Positions 43,039 through 52,058 are shown, counted from the stretch's first letter. The stretch is 64,000 nt of DNA from Salinisphaera dokdonensis (GCF_040361215.1 NZ_APND01000004.1:422747-486746), one strand, 5' to 3'. The notes: generated by a model from the sequence alone, not told the origin. Made by a program: numbers and translations.

Positions 43039-44291
43039 AGATGCTCGAACGCCTGGCGGCACGCGCCCCCGTGCCGGTATTCGTGGCCATGGGGCGCGAC
43101 CGCGCCCCTGCCGTCGAGCGCTTGCTGCAGAGTGCGGATATCGACGTGACCGCCACACCCCGACACGCCAGCATCCTGTTGGTTGCGGGCCGCGTCCGGG
43201 ATAGCGACCAGGCCTATCTCGACCGGCTCCACGACCAGCTGCCGCACCCACGCGCTACGTTCTGGTGGGGAGACGAACAGGGCGACGACGTGGACGAAGC
43301 GCAGCGCGCTGCGTCATCCGACGATCCAGTAATTTCTTTACGTGCGCTTTACCGCAACCTGATTTCCGGCGCCCATGCGTCGGAGACCCACCGGCTCGCG
43401 GACGAGCCACCCGCTCCCTGGCGCGGCAAGGGCGATCACGGTCAAGGCGGCGAAGGAATGATGGGTGGCGTGCCCTATGGACGCATGATGCCCATGCCGC
43501 CGACGCCCGATATTCGCGACGGTCTGGCGCTGGATGTCTACACCACCCAGATCGGCCCGTTCATGCCGTACTGGCCCGCTGGGCTGGTACTAGAGGTCAC
43601 GTTCCAGGGCGACGTGATCCAGTCAGCCGAAGTGGTTCACCCACCCTATCCGCCGCGCGACGTCGATCGCGTACCGTTCGACCGCTTGTTGCACGAAACG
43701 ACGGCCTTGGCTCAGATCGAGCGCGCACGCGCTGCACACCATCTCGTGTGCATCGCCCGCGTACTGTCGCTTGTCGGATTGCCGACATTGAGCCGCCGCG
43801 CCCAAATTTTGGCGGTGCGTGTACGCGCTAACGAAAGGGTCACTATTGAGCCACTGCGAAAAGCCGCCGCCCGCGCGGGTTTGCGTGCTGCGCTCGCGCC
43901 GGGGCTCGGTCGTATCGATGACCGACTGGCGCGTGAACTCGGTGGGCCGGCACAACGCGCTGCCGGCGACGCCATCGACGACCGCAGCGATAACCCAACG
44001 TACACGCGACTTGACTTCACGCCGGTTACGCAAACGAAGAGCGACTGTCGAGCGCGTCTGGCGCAATGGTTCGACGAAGCCGAACAAGCGCTGGCACTCG
44101 TTTCGGCGGCACCCGACGCGATGATGGACCAAGGCGCACTTGTCGAGGCGCCCTGGGCGCTTCGGGCACCGCCGATCGACTATCGCGTAACCGAGCTGTT
44201 ACCCGGACTTGAATGGAGTGAGGCGCTGCTGGTGCTCAACAGTTTCGATAGCGCCGCGCTGTGTCGCATGGGGCCACTGGAAACCCCATGA
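43035..44291 (+). CDS. Fused NuoB/NuoD-like protein lacking iron-sulfur ligands
   Basis: About 418 aa from a GTG that overlaps the nuoA-like stop (GTGA); an ATG at 43041 is also possible. Residues about 10-85 resemble NuoB: TATPRHASILLVAGRV, then LHDQLPHPRATFWWG, matching the NuoB core, but the four N2-cluster cysteines are absent. A Gly-rich linker (GDHGQGGEGMMGGVPYG) leads to a NuoD/hydrogenase large-subunit-like part: DVYTTQIGPFMPYWPAG, VTFQGDVIQSAEVV and ALAQIERARAAHHLVCIARVL. Only three Cys occur in all. Probably a structural or adaptor subunit of the membrane cluster rather than an electron carrier. Confidence 0.7.
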   Translation: MKMLERLAARAPVPVFVAMGRDRAPAVERLLQSADIDVTATPRHASILLVAGRVRDSDQAYLDRLHDQLPHPRATFWWGDEQGDDVDEAQRAASSDDPVISLRALYRNLISGAHASETHRLADEPPAPWRGKGDHGQGGEGMMGGVPYGRMMPMPPTPDIRDGLALDVYTTQIGPFMPYWPAGLVLEVTFQGDVIQSAEVVHPPYPPRDVDRVPFDRLLHETTALAQIERARAAHHLVCIARVLSLVGLPTLSRRAQILAVRVRANERVTIEPLRKAAARAGLRAALAPGLGRIDDRLARELGGPAQRAAGDAIDDRSDNPTYTRLDFTPVTQTKSDCRARLAQWFDEAEQALALVSAAPDAMMDQGALVEAPWALRAPPIDYRVTELLPGLEWSEALLVLNSFDSAALCRMGPLETP

Positions 44292-45202
44292 CCCCAATCG
44301 CTCTAACCGTGGCCTGGGTCGCTTTCCTCCTCGGCATGGCGTGGTACATCGCCGTGCTCGACGGTCTATGGTCGGCCGCGCGCGAAGGCCGGTCGCCGCG
44401 CGCGCCGCTCGCCAACCCGCTCTACCGGTGCGCCACGATGCTGCGCCACCAGTCCAATCTGACCGAAGCGCCGGATTTGCTGAACTGGCGTCTGGCGCCT
44501 CCACTGTATGCCGGGCTGGCTGGTACCGGTGTCGCACTCGTGCCTTTTTCCAGCACCAACGTACTTGCGGACCTCGAAGTCGGCATCGTCTGGTGGGGTG
44601 CCATCGAAGCGCTGACGGTCGTGATCGTCTTCCTCCACGGTTGGTCGGCCAATTCCCAATTCGGCCTGATCGGCGCCTACCGCTATGTCGCCATCGGGCT
44701 GCCGGTCATGCTGATCAGCATGTTCGTGCTTATCGCCACGGCGTTGCCCGCCGAGTCGCTGGCTATTCCAAAGATCATCGAATCCCAGCGCGGCCTCTGG
44801 AACGTCATCCGACAGCCGCTCGGGCTGCCGCTTTTCCTGCTGCTTGGCCTGTCTCTAAGCTTCAGAGGCCCGTTCAACTATGCCGACTCGGCGGATATTG
44901 CGGACGGCACCGCGGCCGAGGTATCCGGCGCGCCGCGACTGGTCTGGGAATTCGCGCGGCTCGCGATGCTTACAGCGGTAGCCACCGTAGCGGCCAGTGT
45001 ATTCCTGGGCGGCTATCTGGGGCCCTGGTTGCCCGGGCCGATGTGGCTGGTGCTCAAGACTGCAGCCGTGCTTCTGGTCCTGGTCGGCCTCAGCCACCAG
45101 CTGGCTCGGATTTCGCCGAGTCGGATGATGACTTTGATCTGGACGGTGCTACTGCCGCTATCGTTCGTGCACTTGGTATGGGCCGGAGTATTGGCGCTAT
45201 GA
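44288..45202 (+). CDS. NuoH-like subunit
   Basis: Start in the ATGA overlap with the B-D fusion; 304 aa, about eight helices. Recognisable NuoH elements: GWSANSQFGLIGAYRYVA (NuoH: GWASNSKYSLLGALR), RGPFNYADSADIADGTAAEVSG (NuoH: R.PFDL.EAE.ELV.G...EYSG) and LATTLFLGGW-like VAASVFLGGYLG. Several acidic residues of the quinone-side loop are changed (PFD to PFN; EYSG to EVSG), so quinone coupling may be altered. It overlaps the J-like gene by 4 bases. Confidence 0.78.
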   Translation: MTPIALTVAWVAFLLGMAWYIAVLDGLWSAAREGRSPRAPLANPLYRCATMLRHQSNLTEAPDLLNWRLAPPLYAGLAGTGVALVPFSSTNVLADLEVGIVWWGAIEALTVVIVFLHGWSANSQFGLIGAYRYVAIGLPVMLISMFVLIATALPAESLAIPKIIESQRGLWNVIRQPLGLPLFLLLGLSLSFRGPFNYADSADIADGTAAEVSGAPRLVWEFARLAMLTAVATVAASVFLGGYLGPWLPGPMWLVLKTAAVLLVLVGLSHQLARISPSRMMTLIWTVLLPLSFVHLVWAGVLAL

Positions 45203-45801
45203 ACGTCACCGATATCGCATTCTGGATCTTCGCGGCGATCGCCGTGGTAAGCGGCTGGCGCGTGTTCTGCACCGACTCGATGGTTCGCGCCTCGTTCCTC
45301 CTGATGCTGTCGTTCATCGCCGTCGGCTTGATCATGGTCTTGCTGAACGCGCCGTATCTCGGCATCGCGACCGTTTTCATGATGGCAGTGGAGATGATGG
45401 TGATGGCGCTGTTCATGGTCATGTACATGATGAACCCGGCGGGCCTGAATCCGATGATGATGGTGCACCAGCACCGTTTCTCGATCGCGGCCGGCGTCTT
45501 CCTCTTCGCGGCACTGACCGGTCTGATCATTGTCACGCGCTTTACCTCCAACCCGGTCGCACCGGGCACCGAGGTCGTCGCCGGTCTCGGTAAGGAACTG
45601 CTCGGCGACTCGATGCTCATCTTCGAAACCGCCGGTGTCACGCTGCTGGCAACCATGGTTGCCAGCGTCATTCTGTCCAGCCGCAGCGGACGCTTCGGCG
45701 CCGCCGATACGGGCTCGGTACCGCCGCCCCTGGAACCGGGTGGCGAACCGGCCGGGCGCCAGCCCGGACAGGCCAGCGGCCACGCCCATCACCACCATTG
45801 A
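45199..45801 (+). CDS. NuoJ-like subunit with His tail
   Basis: Start overlaps the H-like stop (ATGA); 200 aa, five helices. TM3 reads APYLGIATVFMMAVEMMVMALFMVMYMM, corresponding to the pi-bulge helix of NuoJ, with an extra Glu (AVE) and many Met residues. The C-terminal tail is cytosolic-type, Pro/Gly-rich and ends SGHAHHHH, a natural poly-His end that could bind metal. Confidence 0.78.
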   Translation: MNVTDIAFWIFAAIAVVSGWRVFCTDSMVRASFLLMLSFIAVGLIMVLLNAPYLGIATVFMMAVEMMVMALFMVMYMMNPAGLNPMMMVHQHRFSIAAGVFLFAALTGLIIVTRFTSNPVAPGTEVVAGLGKELLGDSMLIFETAGVTLLATMVASVILSSRSGRFGAADTGSVPPPLEPGGEPAGRQPGQASGHAHHHH

Positions 45802-45814
45802 TCGGGAAGCGCTC

Positions 45815-46120
45815 ATGACACTCACCACGATATTGATCGTCGCCGCCGCGCTCATTGGCATCGGGCTATACGGCACGTTGTCGCAGCAGTCCTTCGTAAT
45901 GCTGATGATGGGCCTCGAACTGATGCTCAACGGCGTCATGCTCGCAGCGGTCGGTTTCTGGTCGCTTACCGCAGGCGGCCTGCCGACAGGCCAGCTGCTG
46001 ACCATTGTCGTGATGGCGGTGATGGCGGTCGAGATGGCTGCGGGCTTCGCATTGATCACTGCGGTCTACCGCAATCGCCAGGCTGATGTCACCGAAGGCC
46101 TGACAACGCTGAAGCATTGA
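45815..46120 (+). CDS. NuoK-like subunit
   Basis: Start at the ATG at 45815, where the first helix begins; 101 aa, three helices. The two conserved membrane Glu residues of NuoK/MrpC are present: MMGLELMLNGVML (TM2) and AVMAVEMAAGFALI (TM3). Length is as in bacterial NuoK. This makes it an intact element of the proton path between J and the antiporter-like subunits. Confidence 0.85.
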   Translation: MTLTTILIVAAALIGIGLYGTLSQQSFVMLMMGLELMLNGVMLAAVGFWSLTAGGLPTGQLLTIVVMAVMAVEMAAGFALITAVYRNRQADVTEGLTTLKH

Positions 46121-46122
46121 TC

Positions 46123-47946
46123 ATGCTCTGGCTTGTCGCCCTGTTTCCGCTTTTCGCTGCCGTGATCGTTCATGCGTCGCCGATGCAGCGCCGCCCCGCT
46201 CTGGGCGCTGCGGGCCTTGGTGTGCTGCTCGCCACACTGTTGCTGACGGTTTTTGCGGGCCTGGAGGGCTGGGTCGGACGATTCGCCTGGAGTACCCCGC
46301 TTCAGTTCGAGGTGGTGCTGACCTCACGGTCGGTCGTCATGGCGTTGCTGGTACCGGTCATTGCGCTACCCGTGCTGGCCTACGCCGCGGCCCACGAACG
46401 CTTGCAGGGTTTGAACCGTCTGGTATCGCTGTTACTGCTGTTCGTCGGCGCCATGCTGTTGCTTGTGATCGCGGCCGACCTTATCACCCTGCTTATCGGC
46501 TGGGAGCTAGTCGGCGCCTGCTCTTGGGCGTTGATCGGGCACGAACGGCAACGCGTATCGCATGCGGCTTCGGCGCGCTACACATTCGTGATGACCCGTT
46601 TCGGCGATCTCGGACTGTTCGTCGCGGCCATGGTCGTGTTCAGGGATACGGGTACCTTCGCTTTTGCCGCGCTCGAAACCCTCGGTGGGCCGCAGCAAAC
46701 GATTCTGGTTGCCGGGATCGTACTGAGCGCGGCCGCGAAATCCGGCCAGCTCCCGTTCGCGCCGTGGTTGTTTCGTGCCATGGACGGGCCGACGTCGGTG
46801 TCTGCCCTGCTGCATTCGGCCACCATGGTCGCTGCGGGGGCCTATCTGTTGATCCGGCTCGAACCGATACTCGCTCAGATGCCTTGGTTTGAACCTGCCA
46901 CAATCGGCATCGGTCTCGCCACGGCGCTTGCAGGCGGTCTGACCGCCCTGCTCCAGCCTCACGCAAAGAAATTGCTCGCGGCTTCCACCTCTGCACACTA
47001 CGGTTTGATGTTCGTCGCGGTCGGCGCGGGCTATCCTGAAATAGCGCTGCTGCATCTGGTGGCGCACGCGGTCTTCAAGGCATTGCTGTTTCTAAGCGCC
47101 GGCATCGCGGGCCGCCAGGCCGTGAGTTTCAGCCTAACGGAGATGGGCTTCGGCCGCGTGCTGCCGGTCACGGCCGTGGCAACTGCGGTCGGCGGGCTCG
47201 CCTTGGCCGGCATACCGCCGCTGGGCGCAGCGTGGACGAAGGAAATGATGGTCGCGGCGGCCGGGCATTTCAGCCCTTGGTTGGCGTTTGCCGTCATGCT
47301 CGCCGGCGCCCTGAGCGCAGCCTATGCCATGCGCTTTGTCTATAGCGTCTACGGTCCCGGTGCCGACGATATCGCCGCCACGTCGCGAACGACCGAAACA
47401 ATAGCGATCGGTTTGCTGGCCACAGCCAGCCTGGCGCTAGCCCTACTCTGGGTGCCGGTCATACAGCAGGCGTTGGGCGGCTGGTTCGCGACCCCGTTTC
47501 CGGCGCCTCCGGCCTGGGAGACCATTGGCTCGTTGTTGGCTGTCGGCGTCGGTCTTTACGCCGGCCTCATGATCGCGCGCCAGCACCCGGCCCTGGGCGC
47601 GAGCGGCGCGCTCGCAAGCTGCGCCGACTGGCTTGGCCTGCCCTTCGCGATCGATCGCTTGATCGGGCGCCCCATTCAGGCGCTCGCACAGCGCTGCGCA
47701 GGATTCGACGATGCCATCATCGATGGCGCCGTGCGCCGAATCGGCGCCGGCGGGCTCTTCACAGCGCGTGTCGCCTATCGAGGGCTAGACCGTCTTGCCG
47801 ACGGCCTGCCGGAGGGCGCCAATCGCTGGTTTGCCCTGAGCGGCGATGACAGCCGCCGTTTCCAGACCGGGCTTTCACACCACTATCTTGCCTTCATGGC
47901 CGCGGGCGCCGTGGTGTTGGCGATCATTCTCTTTGTGGGGCGATAG
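46123..47946 (+). CDS. NuoL-like antiporter subunit
   Basis: I take the ATG at 46123; a TTG at 46117 overlaps the K-like stop. 607 aa. Key proton-channel residues are visible: LLIGWELVGACSW (TM5 Glu), AAAKSGQLPFAPWLFRAMDGPTS (TM7 Lys), LLHSATMVAAG (TM8 His) and AAWTKEMMVAA (TM12 Lys). The long C-terminal region ends in a final helix, compatible with a lateral helix arm. It therefore looks like a working proton-translocating subunit. Confidence 0.87.
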   Translation: MLWLVALFPLFAAVIVHASPMQRRPALGAAGLGVLLATLLLTVFAGLEGWVGRFAWSTPLQFEVVLTSRSVVMALLVPVIALPVLAYAAAHERLQGLNRLVSLLLLFVGAMLLLVIAADLITLLIGWELVGACSWALIGHERQRVSHAASARYTFVMTRFGDLGLFVAAMVVFRDTGTFAFAALETLGGPQQTILVAGIVLSAAAKSGQLPFAPWLFRAMDGPTSVSALLHSATMVAAGAYLLIRLEPILAQMPWFEPATIGIGLATALAGGLTALLQPHAKKLLAASTSAHYGLMFVAVGAGYPEIALLHLVAHAVFKALLFLSAGIAGRQAVSFSLTEMGFGRVLPVTAVATAVGGLALAGIPPLGAAWTKEMMVAAAGHFSPWLAFAVMLAGALSAAYAMRFVYSVYGPGADDIAATSRTTETIAIGLLATASLALALLWVPVIQQALGGWFATPFPAPPAWETIGSLLAVGVGLYAGLMIARQHPALGASGALASCADWLGLPFAIDRLIGRPIQALAQRCAGFDDAIIDGAVRRIGAGGLFTARVAYRGLDRLADGLPEGANRWFALSGDDSRRFQTGLSHHYLAFMAAGAVVLAIILFVGR

Positions 47947-47947
47947 C

Positions 47948-49432
47948 ATGCTCACGGCCACCATTCTGATCCCGCTGCTGGGCGCGCTCGCGTTCAGTTT
48001 CTTACGCCTGAATGAACCAGCGTACCGATGGCTCGCCTGCGGCGTAGGCAGTGCGCCGTTACTCCTGCTCGCAGCGGTCTGGCTCGGCTTCGATACCAGC
48101 GCAGGCGCACCCGCGTTCCAGTACGTCATCGACTATCCCTGGATTCCGGCACTCGGCATCGGCTGGCGTATGGGTGTCGATGGTATCGCACTGGTAGTCG
48201 CCACAATGAGCGCCCTGCTGTTCGTCGCGGCGATCGCTTGGCCTGCGGAAACGCGGGGTCGGGCGCGAGAATACTACGCGTGGTTTCTATTTCTCGAAGC
48301 GGTATCGCTCGGCGTGTTCCTTACTCTGGATCTGGCGCTGTTCTATGTCTTCTTCGACCTGAGCCTGGTTGGTCTGTTCTTCCTGATCGGGCGTTGGGGC
48401 CACGGCGATGCCGAGCGAGCCGCGATCAAGTTCTTTGTCTATACGTTCGCCGGTTCTTTGGCCATTCTGCTGGCGATCATCGGCCTGGTGCTGGCGACCG
48501 ACCCGCTGACCTTCGACATGCGTACGCTGATCGCCGAACAGGCACTCGCGGGCATGGACCTGCGCGCGACGCTAGTCCTTGTGGGATTCGTCGTCGGCTT
48601 CGGTATCAAGACGCCGTTCGTACCCCTGCATACCTGGCTGCCGCCAGCGCATGTGAATGCACCCGGGCCGGCTTCGGCCGTGCTCGCGGGTGTACTGCTC
48701 AAGATGGGCGCCTATGGTCTCATTCGCATTCCCTATTCGATGCTCAGCGAGACCTTCGCACGCTATGCTTTCGCGCTGGCCGTTCTGGCGGTCATCTCGA
48801 TCCTATGGGGTGCGCTGGTCTCGATGGCGCAGCGCGATCTCAAACGCCGCATTGCCTATACGTCAGTCAATCATATGGGCTATGTGCTGCTGGGTATCGC
48901 CGCAGCCGCTACGATCGGCGGCGAGCAGGCCGCGCGGCAGATGGCGTTGACCGGCGCCACCGTGGAAATGGTCGCGCACGGGCTGATCACCGGCGCGCTG
49001 TTCTTAATCTGCGGCGCGTTCTGGCAGCGCACCGGCGACTACGACCTCGAGCACTACGGCGGGCTGAGCCAGGTCGCGCCGAACCTCACGCGTTTCACGG
49101 TTCTCGCGTCGTTCGCGAGCCTGGGTTTGCCAGGGCTCGCCGGTTTCGTTGCCGAACTGCAGATATTCGTCGGTGCTTTCAGCGTCTATCCGTGGCTGGC
49201 CGCCACCGCGCTCTTGGGTATTCTCATTACCGCCGCGCTCTTCCTGCAGATGCTGCAGCAGCTGTTCTTCGGTGAGCTGCCGGCCGACCGCCAGGGTTTC
49301 GGGGATCTCGCGCGCGTCGAAATCGGTACCCTCGCCATACTCGCACTGCTGATCGTGGTGATCGGCATATATCCAAATTGGCTGCTGCAACCGATCAACA
49401 GTGCAACCGACTTTTTGACGGCCGGGTTCTAG
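47948..49432 (+). CDS. NuoM-like antiporter subunit
   Basis: Start at the ATG at 47948, one base after the L-like stop; 494 aa, about fourteen helices. TM5 has FFDLSLVGLFFLIGRWGHG, where the usual Glu (FWE) is Asp. Other channel residues are kept: GFGIKTPFVPLHTWLPPAH (TM7 Lys), LAGVLLKMGAYGL (TM8 Lys) and GLPGLAGFVAELQIFVGAF (TM12 Glu). Family length and motifs agree with NuoM. It ends one base before the N-like start. Confidence 0.88.
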   Translation: MLTATILIPLLGALAFSFLRLNEPAYRWLACGVGSAPLLLLAAVWLGFDTSAGAPAFQYVIDYPWIPALGIGWRMGVDGIALVVATMSALLFVAAIAWPAETRGRAREYYAWFLFLEAVSLGVFLTLDLALFYVFFDLSLVGLFFLIGRWGHGDAERAAIKFFVYTFAGSLAILLAIIGLVLATDPLTFDMRTLIAEQALAGMDLRATLVLVGFVVGFGIKTPFVPLHTWLPPAHVNAPGPASAVLAGVLLKMGAYGLIRIPYSMLSETFARYAFALAVLAVISILWGALVSMAQRDLKRRIAYTSVNHMGYVLLGIAAAATIGGEQAARQMALTGATVEMVAHGLITGALFLICGAFWQRTGDYDLEHYGGLSQVAPNLTRFTVLASFASLGLPGLAGFVAELQIFVGAFSVYPWLAATALLGILITAALFLQMLQQLFFGELPADRQGFGDLARVEIGTLAILALLIVVIGIYPNWLLQPINSATDFLTAGF

Positions 49433-49433
49433 G

Positions 49434-50840
49434 ATGCCGGTCGGCGACGTTCTCCCCGAACTCAGCGTTCTGGTCAGCACGGTGGCGCTGCTACTGGCGG
49501 CGAGCTTCATGCGCGAGCGCGATCAATGGTTGGCCGCCCCGGGCGCGCTCATCGGTCTGGCCATGGCAGCCGCGTTCTGTATCGCCCAACTGGGCGAAGC
49601 CCCGAGACTGACTTTTTCAGGGGTCTGGGCCCTCGACGGCGCCAGCATCTGGGCGCGCGTGATCATCCTGGCCACGGCCGCCTTGAGCGTTCTGCTGACG
49701 CCCGAGTGGCTGCGCAGCGACCGGCGCCACGGCGAATACTATGCGATCTTGTTGTTGGCCACACTCGGGGCCATGCTGCTAGCCGGCGCGGCAGATCTGA
49801 TGCAATTGATCATGGCCGTCCTTCTGTCCTCGGTGACGGGCTATACGCTGGCCGCCTACCACCGTAACTGGCCGCTGTCGGTCGAAGCCGGCATGAAGTA
49901 TTTTCTGGTTGGCGCGCTGGCGAACACCCTACTCGTACTTGGTGTGACGTTGATGTTCGGGCTGTTTGCCACCACGGACTACGGCGAGCTGGCCGCCCGC
50001 ACGAACGACAGTCCGCAATGGATGACGCTCGTCGCCTTCGGCCTCGTCGTTGTGGGTGTCGCGTTCAAGCTCGCGGCCGTGCCGGCCCATACCTGGATGC
50101 CGGACGTCGCCGAGGGCGCCCCGCCGCCCGCCGCCGCCTTTCTCACTATCGCACCCAAGGTCGGCGCGGCCATCGCGCTGGCCCGCTTCGTCGACCTGTT
50201 CCCGCAGCAAGACATTGCCTGGCGCGCCGTGGTTGCCACGATCGCGGTCGCGACGATGACCATCGGCAACCTGGGCGCGCTTGGTCAGAATGACGTGCGG
50301 CGCATGCTGGGCTGGTCCTCAGTCTCGCAATCCGGCTACGCACTGATGGCGGTTGTCGTGCTGGGGCTCGACCCCTATGCCCTGCCGGCTTTGCTGTTCT
50401 TTCTCGCGGGCTATGCCGTCGCGAACCTCGCAGCATTCGGTGTCGTGACGCAGCTACGCGGGCGCACGAACCTAGCCGACTATCGCGGCCTAGCCACCGC
50501 GCATCCGTTGCTCGCGGCCGCACTAATCCTGAGTTTCCTATCGCTGGTGGGTATTCCACCGCTTGCCGGTTTCGTCGGCAAGCTGGCGCTGTTCGTCACC
50601 ACGATTGAATCCGGCTACGCCTGGCTGGCGGTGGTCGCGCTGGTCAATACCGTCGTTTCGCTAATTTACTACCTGCGCGTGCTTGCACCCGTATATTTCG
50701 CCGAGCCGGCACGGCCTATGCACATACTCGGCTACTGGGCGGCAGTCTCTGTCTTCTTATGCGCCTCGCTCACCGTCGCTCTGGGCGGCTTAGCAGATCC
50801 GCTATGGCGGATGCTGTCACAAGCCACCATTCTTCCCTAG
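49434..50840 (+). CDS. NuoN-like antiporter subunit
   Basis: Protein of 468 aa, the last gene of the cluster. VEAGMKYFLVGALANTLLVLG, AFKLAAVPAHTWMPDVAEGAP (TM7 Lys), TIAPKVGAAIAL (TM8 Lys) and GIPPLAGFVGKLALF (TM12 Lys) match NuoN. In TM5 the usual Glu seems replaced by Ser (AVLLSSVTGYTLAAY). A decayed homologous fragment lies at 3885-4325. No hairpin follows the gene. Confidence 0.87.
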   Translation: MPVGDVLPELSVLVSTVALLLAASFMRERDQWLAAPGALIGLAMAAAFCIAQLGEAPRLTFSGVWALDGASIWARVIILATAALSVLLTPEWLRSDRRHGEYYAILLLATLGAMLLAGAADLMQLIMAVLLSSVTGYTLAAYHRNWPLSVEAGMKYFLVGALANTLLVLGVTLMFGLFATTDYGELAARTNDSPQWMTLVAFGLVVVGVAFKLAAVPAHTWMPDVAEGAPPPAAAFLTIAPKVGAAIALARFVDLFPQQDIAWRAVVATIAVATMTIGNLGALGQNDVRRMLGWSSVSQSGYALMAVVVLGLDPYALPALLFFLAGYAVANLAAFGVVTQLRGRTNLADYRGLATAHPLLAAALILSFLSLVGIPPLAGFVGKLALFVTTIESGYAWLAVVALVNTVVSLIYYLRVLAPVYFAEPARPMHILGYWAAVSVFLCASLTVALGGLADPLWRMLSQATILP

Positions 50841-51050
50841 GCAGCTACTGAAATAGCCCTTGAGTGTTCGCACGGTGCTCGGCCGGAAAAGTGAGCCGAT
50901 GCCGACATCGCCTATTCTGAGCAGATTTGCCAAATGACTTGTTCTTTCAGAACATTTCGACGGTCGCACGTGTTTCGAACGGCACAAGGCGTAACACTTC
51001 TAATTTGGCCGATGAAACACCCGACTAGAAGTGGTGGCATTAACCGGTTT

Positions 51051-52058
51051 TTAGTCTTCGAAAGCCTCGGCCTGCTCAGGCGCGAACGCTTCGAGTCCAG
51101 ATATTGGTTTTGTGGCTCCTACACTACGGCGACTCGCCACTTGGCGATCATGAGCTTCATTCCGATTAAGCGTCTCGCTCCGGTCTGCAATCAGAGTTTC
51201 GGCTCGTTTGATTTGCTCGTCGGACATTAAGCTCAGGATGAGCGCCTGCTCTTTTATAGCCGCTTCTAGCCCTTTGTTTGCTGCTAATGAAACCCACACG
51301 TAGGCCTCGACAAGATTGACTTCATCGCCCTGCGCGCGCTGGTACAGCTTACCAAGGTTGTACTGAGCGACCGCAGAATTCTGTCTTGCTGCGCGCTTAA
51401 ACCATCGCCGAGCCTGCGTCAGGCTTTTATCAACGCCCCTGCCCTGGGCGTACTTCACCGCCAAGTTAATCTGGGCGTCGACGTGACCCTGGGTCGCGGC
51501 TTTCAAGTACCACCGAATGGACTCAACGTCATTTTGGTTTACCCCAATTCCTTTTTCATAACACCATCCGGTATAAAACTGCGCAGCCGCAAACCCCTGC
51601 TTTGCAGCTAATAAGTAATACATTGCGGCGCGCTCACGTCGATTGTCGTGAGCTGCTCTACCTTTGCGATAGAGTTCTGCGAGACTGAATTGCGCAGGAA
51701 GAATTCCTTGATCGGTCGCTTTTTGCAACCATTGCATTGCAGCCTCCGAGCTTTCCCCAAGACTAGGGCTTTGGCGCAACAAAAGGTACAAATTGTATTG
51801 GGCAGCCGCATGACCTTGCTCAGCTGCCTTGCGCAGCCAGCGATACGCCGCGGCGGCGTCCTGTGTCACGCCTCCTCCCACAGCCAATGCGCCGCCTACT
51901 GAATTTTGTGCGTTAGGGTCGCCACGCTCGGCGCGCTGCAGAGTCGACTCAAAACGCTCTCGGATCACTTCGCTTTTAGCAGTAATTTCGACCGCGAGAG
52001 CGTTGCTATGGTCCAGAGTAAGTAAGCTAGCGAATATGGCAATAACAAACCGAACCAT
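51051..52058 (-). CDS. Exported Sel1-repeat (TPR-like) protein
   Basis: Start at the ATG at 52058, with GAGG six bases upstream; 335 aa. Signal peptide MVRFVIAIFASLLTLDHSNALA. About six Sel1 repeats of 36 residues follow (e.g. AAYRWLRKAAEQGHAAAQYN, ESIRWYLKAATQGHVDAQIN, QARRWFKRAARQNSAVAQYN), then a charged C-terminus. Sel1 proteins act as protein-interaction scaffolds, often periplasmic. Last gene in the minus-strand run that begins with czcI; linkage to metal export is by position only. Confidence 0.85.
   Translation of the reverse strand: MVRFVIAIFASLLTLDHSNALAVEITAKSEVIRERFESTLQRAERGDPNAQNSVGGALAVGGGVTQDAAAAYRWLRKAAEQGHAAAQYNLYLLLRQSPSLGESSEAAMQWLQKATDQGILPAQFSLAELYRKGRAAHDNRRERAAMYYLLAAKQGFAAAQFYTGWCYEKGIGVNQNDVESIRWYLKAATQGHVDAQINLAVKYAQGRGVDKSLTQARRWFKRAARQNSAVAQYNLGKLYQRAQGDEVNLVEAYVWVSLAANKGLEAAIKEQALILSLMSDEQIKRAETLIADRSETLNRNEAHDRQVASRRSVGATKPISGLEAFAPEQAEAFED

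Noticed and set aside
45013..46059. Minus-strand open frame opposite the J/K-like genes
   Set aside because: Shadow of conserved membrane proteins; no start signal and low-complexity His/Asp content.
48028..49275. Arg-rich open frame overlapping the NuoM-like gene in another frame
   Set aside because: Composition and lack of motifs mark it as a frame shadow; the NuoM frame has clear family residues.
50934..51230. 98-codon plus-strand frame overlapping the Sel1 gene end
   Set aside because: No ribosome site or motif; its 3' part is antisense to the Sel1 protein.
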